A program made the position numbers and the translations under genes. Below are positions 23,750 through 37,226 of a stretch of DNA of 64,000 nt, in pieces; the stretch's first letter is position 1; every line of letters begins with the position of its first letter. The stretch is from Gigantopelta aegis (Eukaryota > Mollusca > Gastropoda > Neomphalida > Peltospiridae): positions 28,397,611 to 28,461,610 of the forward strand of contig NC_054706.1 of NCBI RefSeq assembly GCF_016097555.1, given 5' to 3'. The notes under the pieces were generated by a model. The model was not told the DNA's origin. It searched no databases and worked only from the letters and a program-made list of their open reading frames with translations.

Positions 23750-26070
23750 GGCCACTGACATTTCACAAGAAACCTTACCTGCCTGGGGCCAATGCACACG
23801 TAAAAGGACGACGACCCCTATTGTCCAGCTCTTTTTCACGTTTTATCAATGTAAACAAACACATGTGGGCTAAGGGACCGAATCACACCCATTTCTGTGC
23901 ATTTTATACAAATGTCGCATGATTTCAAGGTCCTTTTGGGGACAGTATGCAGTATCGAGTGTAAATCAAGTGCATATATTCACTAACTGCATCCTATTCC
24001 CTGTCAAACCCAGTGTAACAATTCAGCATACAAAGCAGCTCCCCAGCCATTAATCACATAACAAGAAAACTATATTTTCTCGCATTCGATGCCTATCAGA
24101 CCTAAATTGTTTTTACCATGACACTCAAACTGACATATGGCATTTAAATAGATAAAGTCTGATGCCACATTAACATTAATATTTCAGATTGCCCTACTGT
24201 TTTTCTGAAGAGTATATATTGTGACGACCGAGCGTCTGAATGTTTTGTGAATGGCTAGTAATAAACTTCCAAATAATTATAGAAGGCAAAGATGACAACA
24301 CGTTTGTAAAGTTAAATCATTTATTCTGTAACAACAAGGGTAAATAGTTTTCCAACAGTCTCAATAAAATGCTTCTTGCACTATACTGCATTATTTGAAT
24401 ACCAATTAGTATTTGCTATCAACAAGCACTTTCAGGTCATACACATTGAGCAATATGTCACTAAATGTTACTATGAACTAACAGTCTCAGCTATATGTAT
24501 TAATTAAGGTAAGTAATTACAGGTTGCCTAGTTTATCATGAAACTACGTTATGCAACTACACAGCTATTTCCATTATAATTAAATTTCTACTTCTAGATT
24601 TCCTTATACTGTAACTTCAGATGTGCTAGTTTTATATATTGCTTTATCTTTAATACTACAGTTCAGTACACTATCTCTACTGCTATCTCTCACAACTTCC
24701 TAGTACTTCAGTACTATATTTCTCTACTTCGAGTGGCACTCCACCACTCTCTTTCACTTCAATACTATAATAACTACACAGGGTTGCACTACATCACCCT
24801 CAACTACTATTTAAACACTACAAACTACACAGGGTGGCACTACATCACCCACAACTAAAATACTTGAGTTTGTTTTAGTTTTTTTTGTCTTTTTATTTGG
24901 GGGGTTTTGGGGGGTGTTTTTTGCTGTTGAGTATATATATATATATATTTATATATCTATATATATCAGTGCTCGGCCTGTCAGCTGCCACAATCGCCAA
25001 TTGTGATAAAAATATAAAAGTGGCGACAAACTAATCAATATAGCGATTTTGTAATGTGGCAATTTTGTTTTAATATAAAAAAGCAAACATACGAGCTTAG
25101 TTTTAGGTATCCAGTAACAAAGAATAATTTCAACCATTATCTAATTTTCTGATCCGTCTTGCCACGTTATCGAATCTCCTCCTGCACAAATAATGCATGA
25201 ATTCGTTTTATTGCTACATGTAGATTTCTGTTCATTGTTGTATAAACGTAATCCAGCACCAGACACCTGCACACATTACATATTGTCAGAGCGCTTGACA
25301 TCAGATTCGGACGAGTTCCATTTGACAATGTTCTCCTTTCTTGTCCATTCTCGTGGCAAAACAAAAGAATCACTAATCAGGATTGAAGAATGTGGCATCT
25401 TACTGTTGACCTGAATGGAACACAATTCAATATCACCCTTTGTAAAATTCTGAATAAAAAATATTAGTGGTAGTAAATCTTATTAATGGATAGTCATTGC
25501 GGGTAAATTTACCCCCAAAAAATCAACGTTTGTATTTCGGCTGAACCATTCAAAATTATCCAAATCACCTAAACGTTTCGACCTGATGCCAAAATAAAAC
25601 AATTTTAAAAAATGGCTTAATTATCCTACTGAGAAACATTGCAAAACCAGACTGTCTCCTCTCTGGTTTACATCGGACCTGACCTGGCTGCAGTGCTCAT
25701 TTTGGGAAGGTTTTGGAGTTCGGAACCGCTCCCTGCTCCCTGGCTGCAGTGCTCATTTTGTTCGCAACCGCTCCCTGCTCAAGCAAAAAAAAAAAAATTT
25801 CTAAATATATCCTCTGAGGAAAGATAATAATAAAATATAAAAATATCGAATGACATGTTTTGTTTAGGCCTAAAAATAAAACCTGTATTTTTTTCGCAAA
25901 CCAGACCTTACCTAGAAAACAGAACCGACCCGAATTATTTGTTCAATGCATTAGTTTCTCTCTGTTTTTCAAATTCGCCCCACTAATATGTAGTTGGAAA
26001 GAGTAATTACACACCATTGTATGTGCACCCATAGATGGTGAATGTAATGTTTTAAAAAGCCGAGAGGTTC
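23750..26070. other. intergenic, no gene recognised
   Basis: Holds a detached Tc1-like terminal repeat (24166-24222), two similar actacacagggt(g/t)gcac blocks (24773-24856), a (TA)n patch and a 50-base direct repeat near 25690-25785. No convincing exon. Confidence 0.5.
24166..24222. mobile_element. solo terminal repeat of the 29.3 kb Tc1 family
   Basis: Shares ttaacattaatatttcag and agagtatat with the right end of the Tc1 copy at 30867. No partner end is near. Confidence 0.6.
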
Positions 26071-26074
26071 CTGG

Positions 26075-26336
26075 ATACACACATTTAAAAAAAACCACTT
26101 TATTAATTGATATATTAAAAAGTAATGGTTTTCAGATGAATGCAACTGAAATGTTTATATATCTGCACGTATTTGATGTAATACATATAAAAGTATAAAA
26201 AGACATGTCTTTCTATTATTATGTAAAATAAATGTGGATATTTTTTCCTTAAAGTGGCTAGAAATTTCTGAAATTGGCCATTTATTAAAACCAATGTGGC
26301 GACTTTTTTTCTCTTTTTTTTGAGCAAGGCCAACCA

Positions 26337-26407
<71 letters not shown>

Positions 26408-26805
26408 CACGTAATTAAAATAGACAATATAACTGATGGAAACTGGTAAGCTGCTGATAAATCAACTGCAACCTATTGCAATGTACACAAATAACGGATG
26501 ACCTCATTCAATTAAAATAAATTTCGAAGTAGATCGTCGAATTAAGGTAGGAGAAATGGACGAATGTATGGACGGAGTGAAAGACAGAATATGTGACGTG
26601 GACAACAGTAATTTTGAAACATGTTTTCGTGATTCATATTCAAATACATTGTGTAATACTAACACCTGTCACAGAAAAATCGAACCTAATTTATTTCACT
26701 GGGACATATCTGTACTGAGGTGTCTTCAGGATAAACTGAAAAACATAAGTTGCCATTTACGTATACATTTTAGCCAAAGTCATAGCTAGAAATTAATTTG
26801 ACAAA
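26075..26805. repeat. segment duplicated at 8025-10005 (copy without insertions)
   Basis: Serves as the empty-site control for three insertions in the first copy. It has its own (TA)n expansion (26338-26405) where the other copy has (CA)n/(CG)n. Confidence 0.87.
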
Positions 26806-26839
26806 ATGTATACTGAACAAAGAATTTACCTTTCATCCA

Positions 26840-28490
26840 CTTTGTACGCACACCATTACACTGATATACAAATACTCTAACATACCACTACATTAGAACA
26901 CAATTACAATAACACAAAACACCACTACCTTCACACAACACTACCCTCACACACTACTACCCTAACATACCACTACACTAGAACACAACTACAACAACAC
27001 ACCACACCACTACTTTCACACAACCCTACCATCGAACACTACTACCCTAACATACCACTACACTGGAACACAACTACAATCATACACCACTACCTTCACA
27101 CAACACTACCCTCACAAACTACTACCATAACATACCACTACAATAGAACGCAACTACAATCATACACCACTACCTTCACACAACACTACCCTAACATACC
27201 AATACACTAGAACACAACTACAATAACACACCACACCACTACCTTGACACAACACTACCCTCACACACTACTACCCTAACATACCACTACACTGGAACAC
27301 AACTACAATCATACACCACTACCTTGACACAACAATACCCTCACACACTACTACCCTAACATACCACTACAATAGAACGCAACTACAATAACACACCACT
27401 ACCTTCACACAACACTACCCTCACACACTACTACCCTAACATACCACTACAATAGAACGCAACTACAATAACACACCACTACCTTCACACAACACTACCC
27501 TCACACACTACTACCCTAACATACCACTACACTGGAACACAACTACAATCATACACCACTACCTTCACACAACACTACCCTTACACACTACTACCCTAAC
27601 ATACCAATACACTAGAACACAACTACAACAACACACTACTACCTTCACAAAACACTACCCTCACAAACTACTACCCTAACATACCACTACACTGGAACAC
27701 AACTACAATCATACACCACTACCTTCACACAACACTACCCTCACACACTACTACCCTAACATACCACTACACTAGAACACAACTACAATAACACACCACT
27801 ACCTTCACACAACACTACCCTCACACACTACTACCCTAACATACTAATACACTAGAACACAACTACAATAACACACCGCTACCTTCACACAACACTACCC
27901 TCACAAACTACTACCCTAACATACCACTACAATAGAACGCAACTACAATCATACACCACTACCTGCACACAACACTACCCTCACACACTACTACCCTAAC
28001 ATACCACTACACTAGAACACAACTACAATAACACACCACTACCTTCACACAACACTACCCTCACAAACTACTACCCTAACATACCAATACACTAGAACAC
28101 AACTACAACAACACACTACTACCTTCACACAACACTACCCTCACACACTACTACCCTAACATACCACTACACTAGAACACAACTACAACAACACACTACT
28201 ACCTTCACACAACACTACCCTCATACACTACTATCCTAACATACCAATACACTAGAACACAACTACAACAACACACTACTACCTTCACACAACACTACCC
28301 TCACACACTACTACTCTAACATACCACTACACTAGAACACAACTGCATTAATACACCACTACCCTCACACACCGTGACCACTACCCTTAGACACTTATAA
28401 CCTAATACACCATTACCCTTACACACCACTACCCTAATACACCACTACCTTAACACAGCACTAGCCTCGCACAACATGCATTCACACAAC
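26840..28490. repeat. 80-base satellite, second array
   Basis: Same theme as 10443-12600 but with cactacactag/aatagaacg variants and without the clear dimer pattern. Both arrays end in the same acaccgtgaccactacc sequence. Confidence 0.9.
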
Positions 28491-28587
28491 ACTATCATCC
28501 TGTTTCATCTGTCCTAGGTGTAACTATATTTTGTATGTTTGTGTTTTTCCTGGTAATATTTACCCTTGACCAATGTGAAGATACGAA

Positions 28588-28980
28588 TGAAAGAAAGAAA
28601 GAAATGTTTTATTTAACGACTTACTCAACACATTTTATTTACGGTTATATGGCGTCAGACATATGGTTAAGGACCATACAGATTTTGAGAGGAAACCCGC
28701 TGTCGCCACTACATGGGCTACTCTTTCCGATTAGCAGCAAGGGATCTTTTATTTGCACTTCCCACAGGCAGGATAACACAAACCATGGCCTTTGTTGAAC
28801 CAGTTATGGATCTCTGGTCGGTGCAAGTGGTTTACACCTACCCATTGAGCCTTGCGGAACACTCACTCAGGGTTTGGAGTCGGTATCTGGATTAAAAATC
28901 CCATGCCTCGACTGGGATCCGAACCCAGTTCCTACCAGCCTGTAGACCGATGGCCTAACCACGACGCCACCGAGGCCGGT
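28588..28980 (-). mobile_element. SINE, head B, tail 1, full length
   Basis: Flanked by a 9-base duplication agatacgaa (28579-28587, 28981-28989). Carries the complete CCGACTCCAAACCCTG block. Confidence 0.94.
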
Positions 28981-29312
28981 AGATACGAACGTTGCAATAC
29001 AGATCGTATTTCGTTTTATTGTAATGAATTGTATTGTGTTGAGTTTTATTGTGCTGTATTGTATTGTATTGTATTGTATTGTGTGTTGTCTTGTGTTGTA
29101 TTGTCTATATGTGTGTGGTGGTTATTCGTGTGTTATAATTAGCGGGGGGGGGGGGGGGGGGGGTTAGACAAGAAATATTTCGACGAAAACCGGCATGCGG
29201 ATTCTGTTTTCAAAAGGAAATGGGAACAAACTGCATTTTAGGCGTCAACGAATTTACGTTTTGTTTATAGGGTGACCGCCCTCTAACTTCTGAATTCGGG
29301 TGGACAAACTCA

Positions 29313-30867
29313 GTATATATAATCTTCAAAAAAAGTAGGGGAACTCTAATAAAAATTTACAATTGCCAAAAGTGTAAGGTATATTAGCTGTGGGGAATGG
29401 TTATATGTTAATAGTGAATTAATTGGGCAAACATTACAACCGGTAGTTCAGTATTAGAGTAGGTTTTATGACCACCAAAGATCTTGAAGGACGACTGGGG
29501 CCAGAAGTGAAATTTGAAAGTTGACGTCTTTTTATCAGTAGTGGGTGATACCGCCACGATGTGTCAGACATTCATTCAGTCGACGAGGCATACTGCGTAC
29601 GAGTCTCCCAGTGGCCCTTTGGGGGAGTCTGTTCCACTCCTCTTGCAGCGCCTGACCAAGTTCCGCTAACGTGGTCGGCGGTCTTTGGCGTTGACGCACA
29701 CGTCTCCCTATCATATCCTATACGTGTTCAATGGAGGGAAGGTCTGGCCATGGCATTCGATAGATGTTGTGCTGCTGGAGGTGAGCATTGATGATTCGTG
29801 CACGATGAGCACGGGCACTGTCGTCCTGAAAGATAAGACGTCGACCCACACGCCTAGCAAACGGGACGACGAAGAGTGTCAGTGTGTTGTCCCGGTAGTA
29901 CTGCCCAGTGACCCTTCCTTGCACAATATGAAGGGGGATTCTGTCAGTCATAGTGATACCACCCCACACCATAACCGATCCACCGCCAAATCTGTCATGA
30001 CATCGCATTGTGACGTTGGCGTGCCATTCATTTCGTCATCGCCAGACCCGACCACGCCTGTCAAGGAACTCCAAAGTGAATAGGTTCTCATCAGAAAACG
30101 TAACACGTGACCAGCGACGAATACCCTAGTTCTTACGCTCCCTACACCATTCACGTCTGTGGGCAATGTGACGATTTGTGAAGGTAGGCACAACCCGGGG
30201 CCGTCGAGCATGAAGATGGGCTGCATGAAGACGATTTCTAATCGTCTGACCCGTAACTTGGACACCAGTAGCCTGATGAAGGTTTGCAACAATTTGATTT
30301 GCCGTTTGAGCTCGATTTCTTAGAGACTGGTTACGGATGAATCGATCCTATACTCCTGTCGTTGCCCTGGGACGACGTGAACGGGGTCGATCGTCAACAT
30401 TTTGGGTTTGTTGGTACCTGTTCCATAGTCTGCTAATCACGAACTTCGAAACATTGAAGGTGTTGGCCACTTCACGCTGACTTCTGCCCGTTTGCAGCAT
30501 GCCAATAGCCCGTAGACGCTAATCGCGTTGCATACGCCGCATCGCAAATTCAAACAATAAAAATGACTAAAAACAAAACAATAACAACTGTATGATCAAC
30601 AGAATGAAAAAGATTGACAGAAATAATGTTCCACAGTGACTAATTGACCTTCCTGGAAATTGTCAAAATCGAGAATGACACCCCACGCACGTGTACGGGG
30701 CAACTGCGTGATGCACGTACAAACTATGGAATGTGTTTTGGTGTGTTGATAAACAGACCTGAACGTTCTTCACTAGGATGTCAGTGGTCAAAACGTATGT
30801 TCAGTCTAACAGTTGATATTAACATTAATATTTCAGGTTCCCCAACTTTTTTTAAGAGTATACATAC
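29313..30867 (-). mobile_element. Tc1-like transposon (element 1)
   Basis: Inverse ends gtatataatcttcaaaaaaa and, from the right, gtatactcttaaaaaaagtt. It holds a broken transposase with an N-terminal HTH (GRSQREVANTFNVSKFVISR), GGGSVMVWGGI and FQDDSARAHRARI. About four residues before the last Glu are lost and frames are shifted, so it is dead. Confidence 0.85.
29720..30540 (-). pseudogene. Tc1 transposase, broken
   Basis: HTH, DDE second Asp (FQDDSAR) and the SIEHV end are recognisable. The spacing to the last Glu is shorter than the usual DD34E, and there are several frame changes. Confidence 0.85.
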
Positions 30868-30870
30868 ATA

Positions 30871-30969
30871 GTTGTTCCAGCCAGTATAGCAATGATATAA
30901 AAAAAGGCTGTGACATGTGCTATTCTGTCTGCGGGATGGTACATACAAAATATCCATTACTACTAATGT
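30871..30969 (+). mobile_element. SINE fragment between two Tc1 elements
   Basis: Holds gttccagccag and gctattctgtctgcgggatg. It is the only DNA between the two transposons. Confidence 0.75.
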
Positions 30970-31158
30970 AATATTATATATATTGACACACAATGAAAAC
31001 GCAAAAACAACTATTCATTGCAAATAACGACAAACTATTAATGAATTGATGGATAATGTAATACGACATTAATGACTAGTATTCATGAGATACATTCACA
31101 TGGAAACATGGCCAGTTATCATCAGTAATCGAGTTGCATTCGTAATCGAAAAGTTCAA

Positions 31159-31186
31159 CCCCCCCCCCCCCCCCCCCCCCCCCCCC
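31159..31186. repeat. C tract inside Tc1 element 2
   Basis: About 28 C in a row between the left terminal repeat and the transposase. Confidence 0.9.
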
Positions 31187-31195
31187 ATATCAAGG

Positions 31196-32159
31196 TCAGT
31201 ATTTGGTGTATCCACCATTGGCCCGTGAGCATGCGTGAAGACGACGGGGAAAGGATTGGCACAAACATCTCAAATAAGCCACAGTAATGTTCCTCCACTC
31301 CTCCTGCAACGCCTGTGCAAGCCCAGCGACGTTACGCGGTGGTGGCTGGCGGTGACGTACACGGCCTCCCAACTCATCCCACATGTGTTCAATTGGGTTC
31401 AAATCCGGTGAAACGGCGGGCCAGTTCATAACAGTGATACCGGGTTGTTGCAGGAATGCCAGGGTAATCCTTGCAGTATGTGGACGGGCACTGTCTTGTT
31501 GAAACAGAAGGGGACCTCCTGGTCTTTGGTGACGGCGCAAAAGTGGCTGGATAACTGGTCTTAGAATAACGTCCACTCCTGAAATCACAGTTGATTGCCC
31601 CCCATACCATCAGACAACCGCCGCCAAACGTTCCCTCACACATTCGTCAGCGTACCGTTCATGGAGTCTCCTGTACACACGTGCTCTTCCGTCGGCAAAG
31701 GAGACAGAGAAACGGGACTCATCTGAGAAAACAATGCTCCGGTAAAAGGCTGGTGGATGATTACCAAACTGTAGTCTCGCAGCACGATGTCGCGGTATCA
31801 TGATGTTACCGTTGTACGGGCGTCTGCATCTGAGTCCAGCCGTTCTGAGTCGACGGATGACTGTCATCGGATGGATATGCCTTCCATGACGCCCTATCGT
31901 GTTGCTTTGCTGTCATTGTCGCAGTTCTGAACCGGTCACGGAGGTGGTGTCGTCGAATCTGCCTATCTTGGCGTGGGGTCGTAACGGGACGTTGACCAGG
32001 TCGAGGTCGATCATGGACACTCCCGGTCTGTTGATGACGTTCAACAAGTCGTCCAATAGTCGATGAATGGACTCTGAAGGTCCTAGCAACTTGGCTTTGC
32101 GAAGTCCCCCCTTGAACCATGCCCAACGCTCGCTCCCTTTGTTCTTCTCCGAGTTTCAT
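31196..32159 (-). pseudogene. Tc1 transposase, broken by a few frameshifts
   Basis: N-terminal HTH (GTSQSQVARTFRVHSSTIGR), middle IVFSDESRFSVSFADGR, C-terminal FQQDSARPHTARIT. From this second catalytic Asp to the last Glu there are 34 residues between, as in Tc1. Confidence 0.88.
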
Positions 32160-32457
32160 TCTTAATGTGATGAGGAATATGACACCGTTACGTGACTTTT
32201 ATGTGTCCACATACTGGCATTTCACGTGCATTGCATGCAGCATGATTGAACATGTAGTGAACGCATTTCACACCATTTTGTGTGTTTCTGCTATTGTATG
32301 TGTAACGAGAACAAAACCAGGATTAAAACCCCGACAAAAGTACCAATCAATGGCTTCCTCTCATAAATTGTTATTTTAAGTCCAATAAATATATTTTTCA
32401 TTAATCACAACAAACTATTGAAAAATATCTGTTTTGCGTTTTCATTGTGTGTCAGTA

Positions 32458-33765
32458 TATAACGTTACTATAACATATCTGACGCTAATGTTTGGGGTTA
32501 CCTGTTTTTAACAAGATATTTTGATTCTTTGTATAATTTTTATATATGATTATAATACATGTATGGGGTCTACAATCAACCGTTTAGGAGATATAGGGCC
32601 TCAAAGTTGTTTTGGCGGCCACATTGGATTTATGCTAATTAAAACACCTTTCCCGGTATCTGATTTTGGCGGATTTTGGCTATAATGTTCAGTGGGGTCA
32701 TCATAACATAAAACAAAAAAAGCTTCTGTTGCAATTTGTTCTAGGTTCAAGCATATTTTGACTGGACTAATAGTCGCTTCATTGTCTACGATGGTTTTAC
32801 GATATTGAATCGAGCAGGCGAAGGGAGTCCAAACTTCGCTTTGATCAGCTTGACTTCGCCGTGTCTGTCACTTTAAGGCGAAATCTGTGTCGCCTTTTAA
32901 AAATAGGGGTCACTTGCATTGTACACAATCACAGATGAATGGTGAAGAACTTGAGTAACACCTAATCATAGACAATAAATGTTCGAGAGTTCGAAGTGAC
33001 ACTAGAGCCACAAAATCATGCAACAGGCTCACAGATAGGCGGTCAAGCTTAGACAACAACAGTGTCTGGCATTAAAAGTAGGCCTACATGTCCAACTGAC
33101 TGTTAAAGCATATACTTATAATTCTATAGGCCTACATGTCCAACCGACTGTTAAAGCATATAATTTTAATTCTATTGTCAAGCATGTGTGCTGGGAATTG
33201 TACAAGGGTGTAGATTTAGACTATGGTGAGCAAATTGTTTTAGGGAGGTTGGGTCATGCTCCACCGGAAAATACACTGTATAATAATATTCGTTTGGAGC
33301 AGTAGACTTCGACGTGAACGAAAAAAATGTGAGGAGGAATTAATTAGTTTCATGCAGACTTACTCATAACAAATAAATTCAAACAAAGATGTCGAAACTA
33401 TAAAATAATACAGGAAAACTAAGCGGCCACTTTTTCCCTAATAAAATGTGTTTAATGTAAATGCAATCCCAAGTCGTTAAAATGCTGGCGTTAAGCGGCC
33501 ACTGTAAATTCTATTTTAAATGTTTAAAATGTTATTTTGAACAAAATGCGACAAGGTGTAGCAAATAAGCGATCTTTACATCTTCACTGTTAGTAGTACC
33601 GATTCAGTCCGACATCTGTATCAATTAAGAAATAGGGACTCTGGAATACATTTAATTGCCTCTAGTTAATCTAAGCTTGACATTGGTAGATTAACCTACT
33701 AGGACAATACGCTGCATGGAGTAGTAATTAAATGAAAAGAGAAGACAAACTTATGAGAACAGAAC
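32458..33765. other. intergenic, no gene recognised
   Basis: A 48-base tandem pair (taggcctacatgtccaac...) lies at 33080-33175. Two taagcggccact blocks near 33425 and 33490 resemble parts of the short elements at 34.9 and 55.9 kb. Confidence 0.5.
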
Positions 33766-34770
33766 AGAACAGAACTTTATTCAACTCAGATCACCAAACA
33801 ATGATAAATTGAGGTGGTTTACAAACATATTATACAGACAGCTGTTCACCATTGCATACTGTCTATAATTATGCTGTACAGATATTTTTGAAAACAGTTA
33901 ATCACATTTAAGAACATACATAAGCTCTTTGTCGTTGATAACATTTTTGAATTAAATAATTGACAAAATTTATAAGTATTGGGTCTGTCATAATATTTTT
34001 TTTGACATATGAATCTCTCATTTGCGAAATATGTACATTGAAATAAATAATGATATTCATCACCTAAAGTGGTGTTACAGAGAGGACATTTTCTTTCTTG
34101 TCTATTAATGTTTTGCCATTGGCCAATTTCAAACGGTAGATAGTGATTACAAGTCCTGAATCGGCAATATATTGTTTGCAGTTTTTCAGTTAAATACAGA
34201 AGATAATTTTCGCTTGAAAAGGTTGATTTGAAAATTCGGTATATGTGGAACATTTCGGATATGAATTTAAGTTATCATTCCAAGCCGGTCTATACTGATC
34301 TTGTAGCCTTTGACTTACAATATGAGTGAATGCTTTCTTACTTGTAATATTTTGATTTAACCAATAATTTCCCAAGCCTAACATGTTTAGGGTATCTTTT
34401 ATATTAATTAACCATTTAAATATATATCCATGATTAATAGTTTCATATATCATGATTCTGTATAATATTGCTGATATTTTAGAGGCCTTTCCAGTTATGA
34501 GCGAGGCCCAAAAATTTAGCATCCTGGTTTTAATCTTAATACCTAGGGAAAAACTCCCAATTCACCATAAATCATAGGGAGGGAGGTACTCTTTCTAAGT
34601 CTCTGTATGTCTCTTAAGAAATTTAATTGAATTTGTTCGATATTTTGGCTATTACCAACTCCCCAGATTTCTGAGGAATACAGGAGAATTGGGACAATAT
34701 AACTTTCAAAAAGGCGCAGCTGGCAGTCTATAGGTAGATTTAAATTTCTAGTTCTAATGTTTAGTTAATG
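33766..34770 (-). mobile_element. LINE 3' fragment, C-terminal part of ORF2
   Basis: From about 34765 down, LPIDCQLRLFESYIVPILLY, SSEIWGVGNSQNIEQIQLNF and LPMIYGELGVFP are readable, then MLNFWASLITGKASK in another frame, then CPLCNTTLGDEYHYLFQC, a CCHC-like motif typical of LINE C-termini. Two or so frameshifts. The 3' end has AATAAAG followed by (TTCTG)n. Confidence 0.82.
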
Positions 34771-35205
34771 TCATTATAATGTGAGAGAATGAATTGTAAA
34801 TGGTTAAATTAATGTCTTTTCAGTTGCATTTCATTATTTTTGAAGCTGGATTTTGAGAGGATTCTAGACCACACATACATGTATAGCAGTACAGACGGTA
34901 AAAAAAAGTTTTAAAATTACACACTGTAAAAGTTGCACCTGTATTCATCGGCCACTTATCTTAAGCGGCCTTTTTGACTACTTTGTATGGCCGCTTAAGG
35001 CAGGTTTGCTTTTATTGGGTTAATATAACTTTTTTGAGGGTTTTTTTTTTAAAGATTAAAACGTCAAGTCTCCCTCCTGTTAAAAACTTCACTCTCTCGA
35101 AAGTGTGAGAGAGAAGTGACATGGCTCTATGATTTTGACCTCGCGTGAGGTCTGTAAAATAGCTTCCAAAGTATGGGCCCAATGTGCTAAGGCATGTCAG
35201 TCTGT
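34771..35205. other. intergenic with a decayed short element
   Basis: Contains ttaagcggcc in both orientations (34960-35000), as in the element at 55925. Otherwise nothing recognised. Confidence 0.45.
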
Positions 35206-35210
35206 TCAGT

Positions 35211-35390
35211 GTGTTGTAATGACAACCAAGATGTGTTATGACACAGGTTTTTAACACAAATTTCCATTCAATGTGTTGTAATGATAACCAAGATGTGTTA
35301 TGACACAGGTTTTTAACACAAATTTCCATTCAATGTGTTGTAATGACAACCAAGATGTGTTATGACACAGGTTTTTAACACAAATTTCCA
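35211..35390. repeat. 62-base tandem repeat, about three copies
   Basis: Unit gtgttgtaatgacaaccaag..., with two or three differences between copies, ending 20 bases before a SINE. Confidence 0.92.
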
Positions 35391-35410
35391 CCACGGCTGT
35401 ACCTATATGT

Positions 35411-35688
35411 GGGGTGGGACGTGGCCTGTGGTACAGCGCTCGCTTGATCCACGGTTGATTTGGGATCGATCCCCATCGGTGGGCCATTGGGTTATTTCTC
35501 GTTCCAGCCTCTGCACCAGGACTGGTATATCAAAGGCTGTGGTATGTGCTATCCTGTCTGTGCGTATAAAAAGATCCCTTGCTATTAAAGCAACAATGTA
35601 GCGGATGTCCTCTCTAAGACTATATGTCAAAATTACCAAATGTTTGACATCCAATAGCCGATTATTAATAAATCAATGTGTTCTTCTT
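35411..35688 (+). mobile_element. SINE, head A, tail 2
   Basis: Head, core and ACATCCAATAGCCGATTATT tail are present; the extreme 3' end is replaced by CTTCTTC. Confidence 0.9.
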
Positions 35689-35689
35689 C

Positions 35690-36089
35690 TTTATTTGGTA
35701 CCTACATGTACATGTAGCCTAAAATAAGTGGAGTGGCAATACAAAAACAGTTAGGACACAGTTATACATGTTGTTCTCCAGAATTGTGTTAATTAAAAAA
35801 GGACACTTTTTTATTTTAAATATTATTCATACTGTACTCTGCCTATTCACTCTTTTTGTAAGTAAAGTTAATTTCTTTGGTTCACTTGGAATTTTAAAAT
35901 ATGTTTTAACCTTATGTGCTTTTAACAGAAACCGCAGTGATACCTGATGGTAGAACACAAACATCTTTTCACAAAAGCTGATGGCCAAACATCTCCGCTA
36001 CCAAAAGCACCAATAACATTTCAGAAGCTTCAATAATTTTGTGCAGTGGTCACATGTTAAATTCTGAACAGGGCAGAGTTAGCAAAACT
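35690..36089 (-). other. DHRS7B: probable DHRS7B 3' untranslated region
   Basis: AT-rich, with no open frame, directly downstream of the stop. An AATAAA on the minus strand (35810-35815) is a candidate polyadenylation signal. The stretch ends at a SINE (35411-35688). The extent is inferred. Confidence 0.4.
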
Positions 36090-36301
36090 TCATTTGTTTT
36101 TCATGAAATCATGTTTTTGTTTTTCCGCTCGCGATGCCATTAGCTTGAAAAATAGTCCAGGTAGAAGAGTCCTGATGAACACTGCAATTCGTGGAACGAA
36201 GGAGGCCAGAATTACATCTTTTCTTCCCATAATGACACTGTTCAAAACCTGCATGGCCACGTATTCGGGACTCATTCCAGCCGCGGTCGTCTTGTCTGTA
36301 A
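36090..36301 (-). CDS. DHRS7B: DHRS7B last coding exon and stop
   Basis: The acceptor ttaatgttacag precedes TTACAGAC, completing Val245 of the [17 protein letters not shown] run. The C-terminal part, [17 protein letters not shown] then [18 protein letters not shown], ends in TGA. The end matches the family's conserved C-terminal hydrophobic segment and basic tail. No peroxisomal SKL-type signal is present. Confidence 0.92.
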
Positions 36302-37138
36302 CTGTAACATTAAACCAATTATTACATTCATACAGTTCCGAACAGCAGGTACCATTATAATCATGTACATGCACAACAGGTTCATGCAAGACTAAAACAT
36401 TAATGGTGGCTTAATTAATTAAGATGCAGCTTCGTTATGCGGTTTTCATTTATTCAGGTTTGTTTTTTGTTGGGGGGTTTTTAAAATTAATTTTGTATTA
36501 TTATTATTTTTGTTTTATTATTGTTGTTTTTGTTTTATTATTGTTATTTTTCTTTTTCTATTTGTTTATTTTACTTCCGTCTATTATTTCTTCTCTTCTT
36601 TTGTGTGGTAACGTTTATTAATATCATAACATATTATTTGTATTATTATATAATGTGTATCCTATAACATTAATGTAAGGTAGTGATACCAGGGCCCCCA
36701 ACCCTGGCATTATCGTATTTCTTTTCTGGAACAATAAACTTTGAAAAAAAAGAAAAAAAGAAAAGAAAGAAAGGTGAGGCTTCGACACTGCATATCTATA
36801 AATTGTTTAAAAGATGAATATCCTCTTAATTATCCAGAAATGCTAGTATTTACAGTATTAGCCCCAAAAGATATATATATTACTGGTTTCTGTTCAGTGC
36901 GCACATTAATTTTGGCCTCACATGTCAACATTTTTTTTTTTTTTTTTTCAAATGTCTTGTAAGTAACAGCACCATCTATACCAGAAATAATGCTGTGCTG
37001 TCTCAAATATTGTGACACACCATGACATTAGCTGGCGGCAAAGTCAAAGTCAAAGAAAAAGTTCCTTTGGCTATGGAAAATAAGACGGAAAGTATTTAGG
37101 GTATAAAGCAAATGAGGAGGGATCCAAGGCAGATGACA

Positions 37139-37174
<36 letters not shown>

Positions 37175-37192
37175 TGTATTTATTTATATATT

Positions 37193-37226
<34 letters not shown>

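Larger units (their letters stand above)
30981..32457 (-). mobile_element. Tc1-like transposon (element 2)
   Basis: Ends TGACACACAATGAAAACGCA at both sides in inverse orientation. The transposase is spread over three frames; it retains SPDLNPIEHMWDELG and DD34E spacing in its last part. Confidence 0.9.

Noticed and set aside
25167-25414. Overlapping open frames on both strands as an exon
   Set aside because: No convincing splice sites in phase with a neighbour, and no family resemblance.
29561-30083. Plus-strand open frames over the Tc1 region
   Set aside because: Antisense shadows of the transposase.
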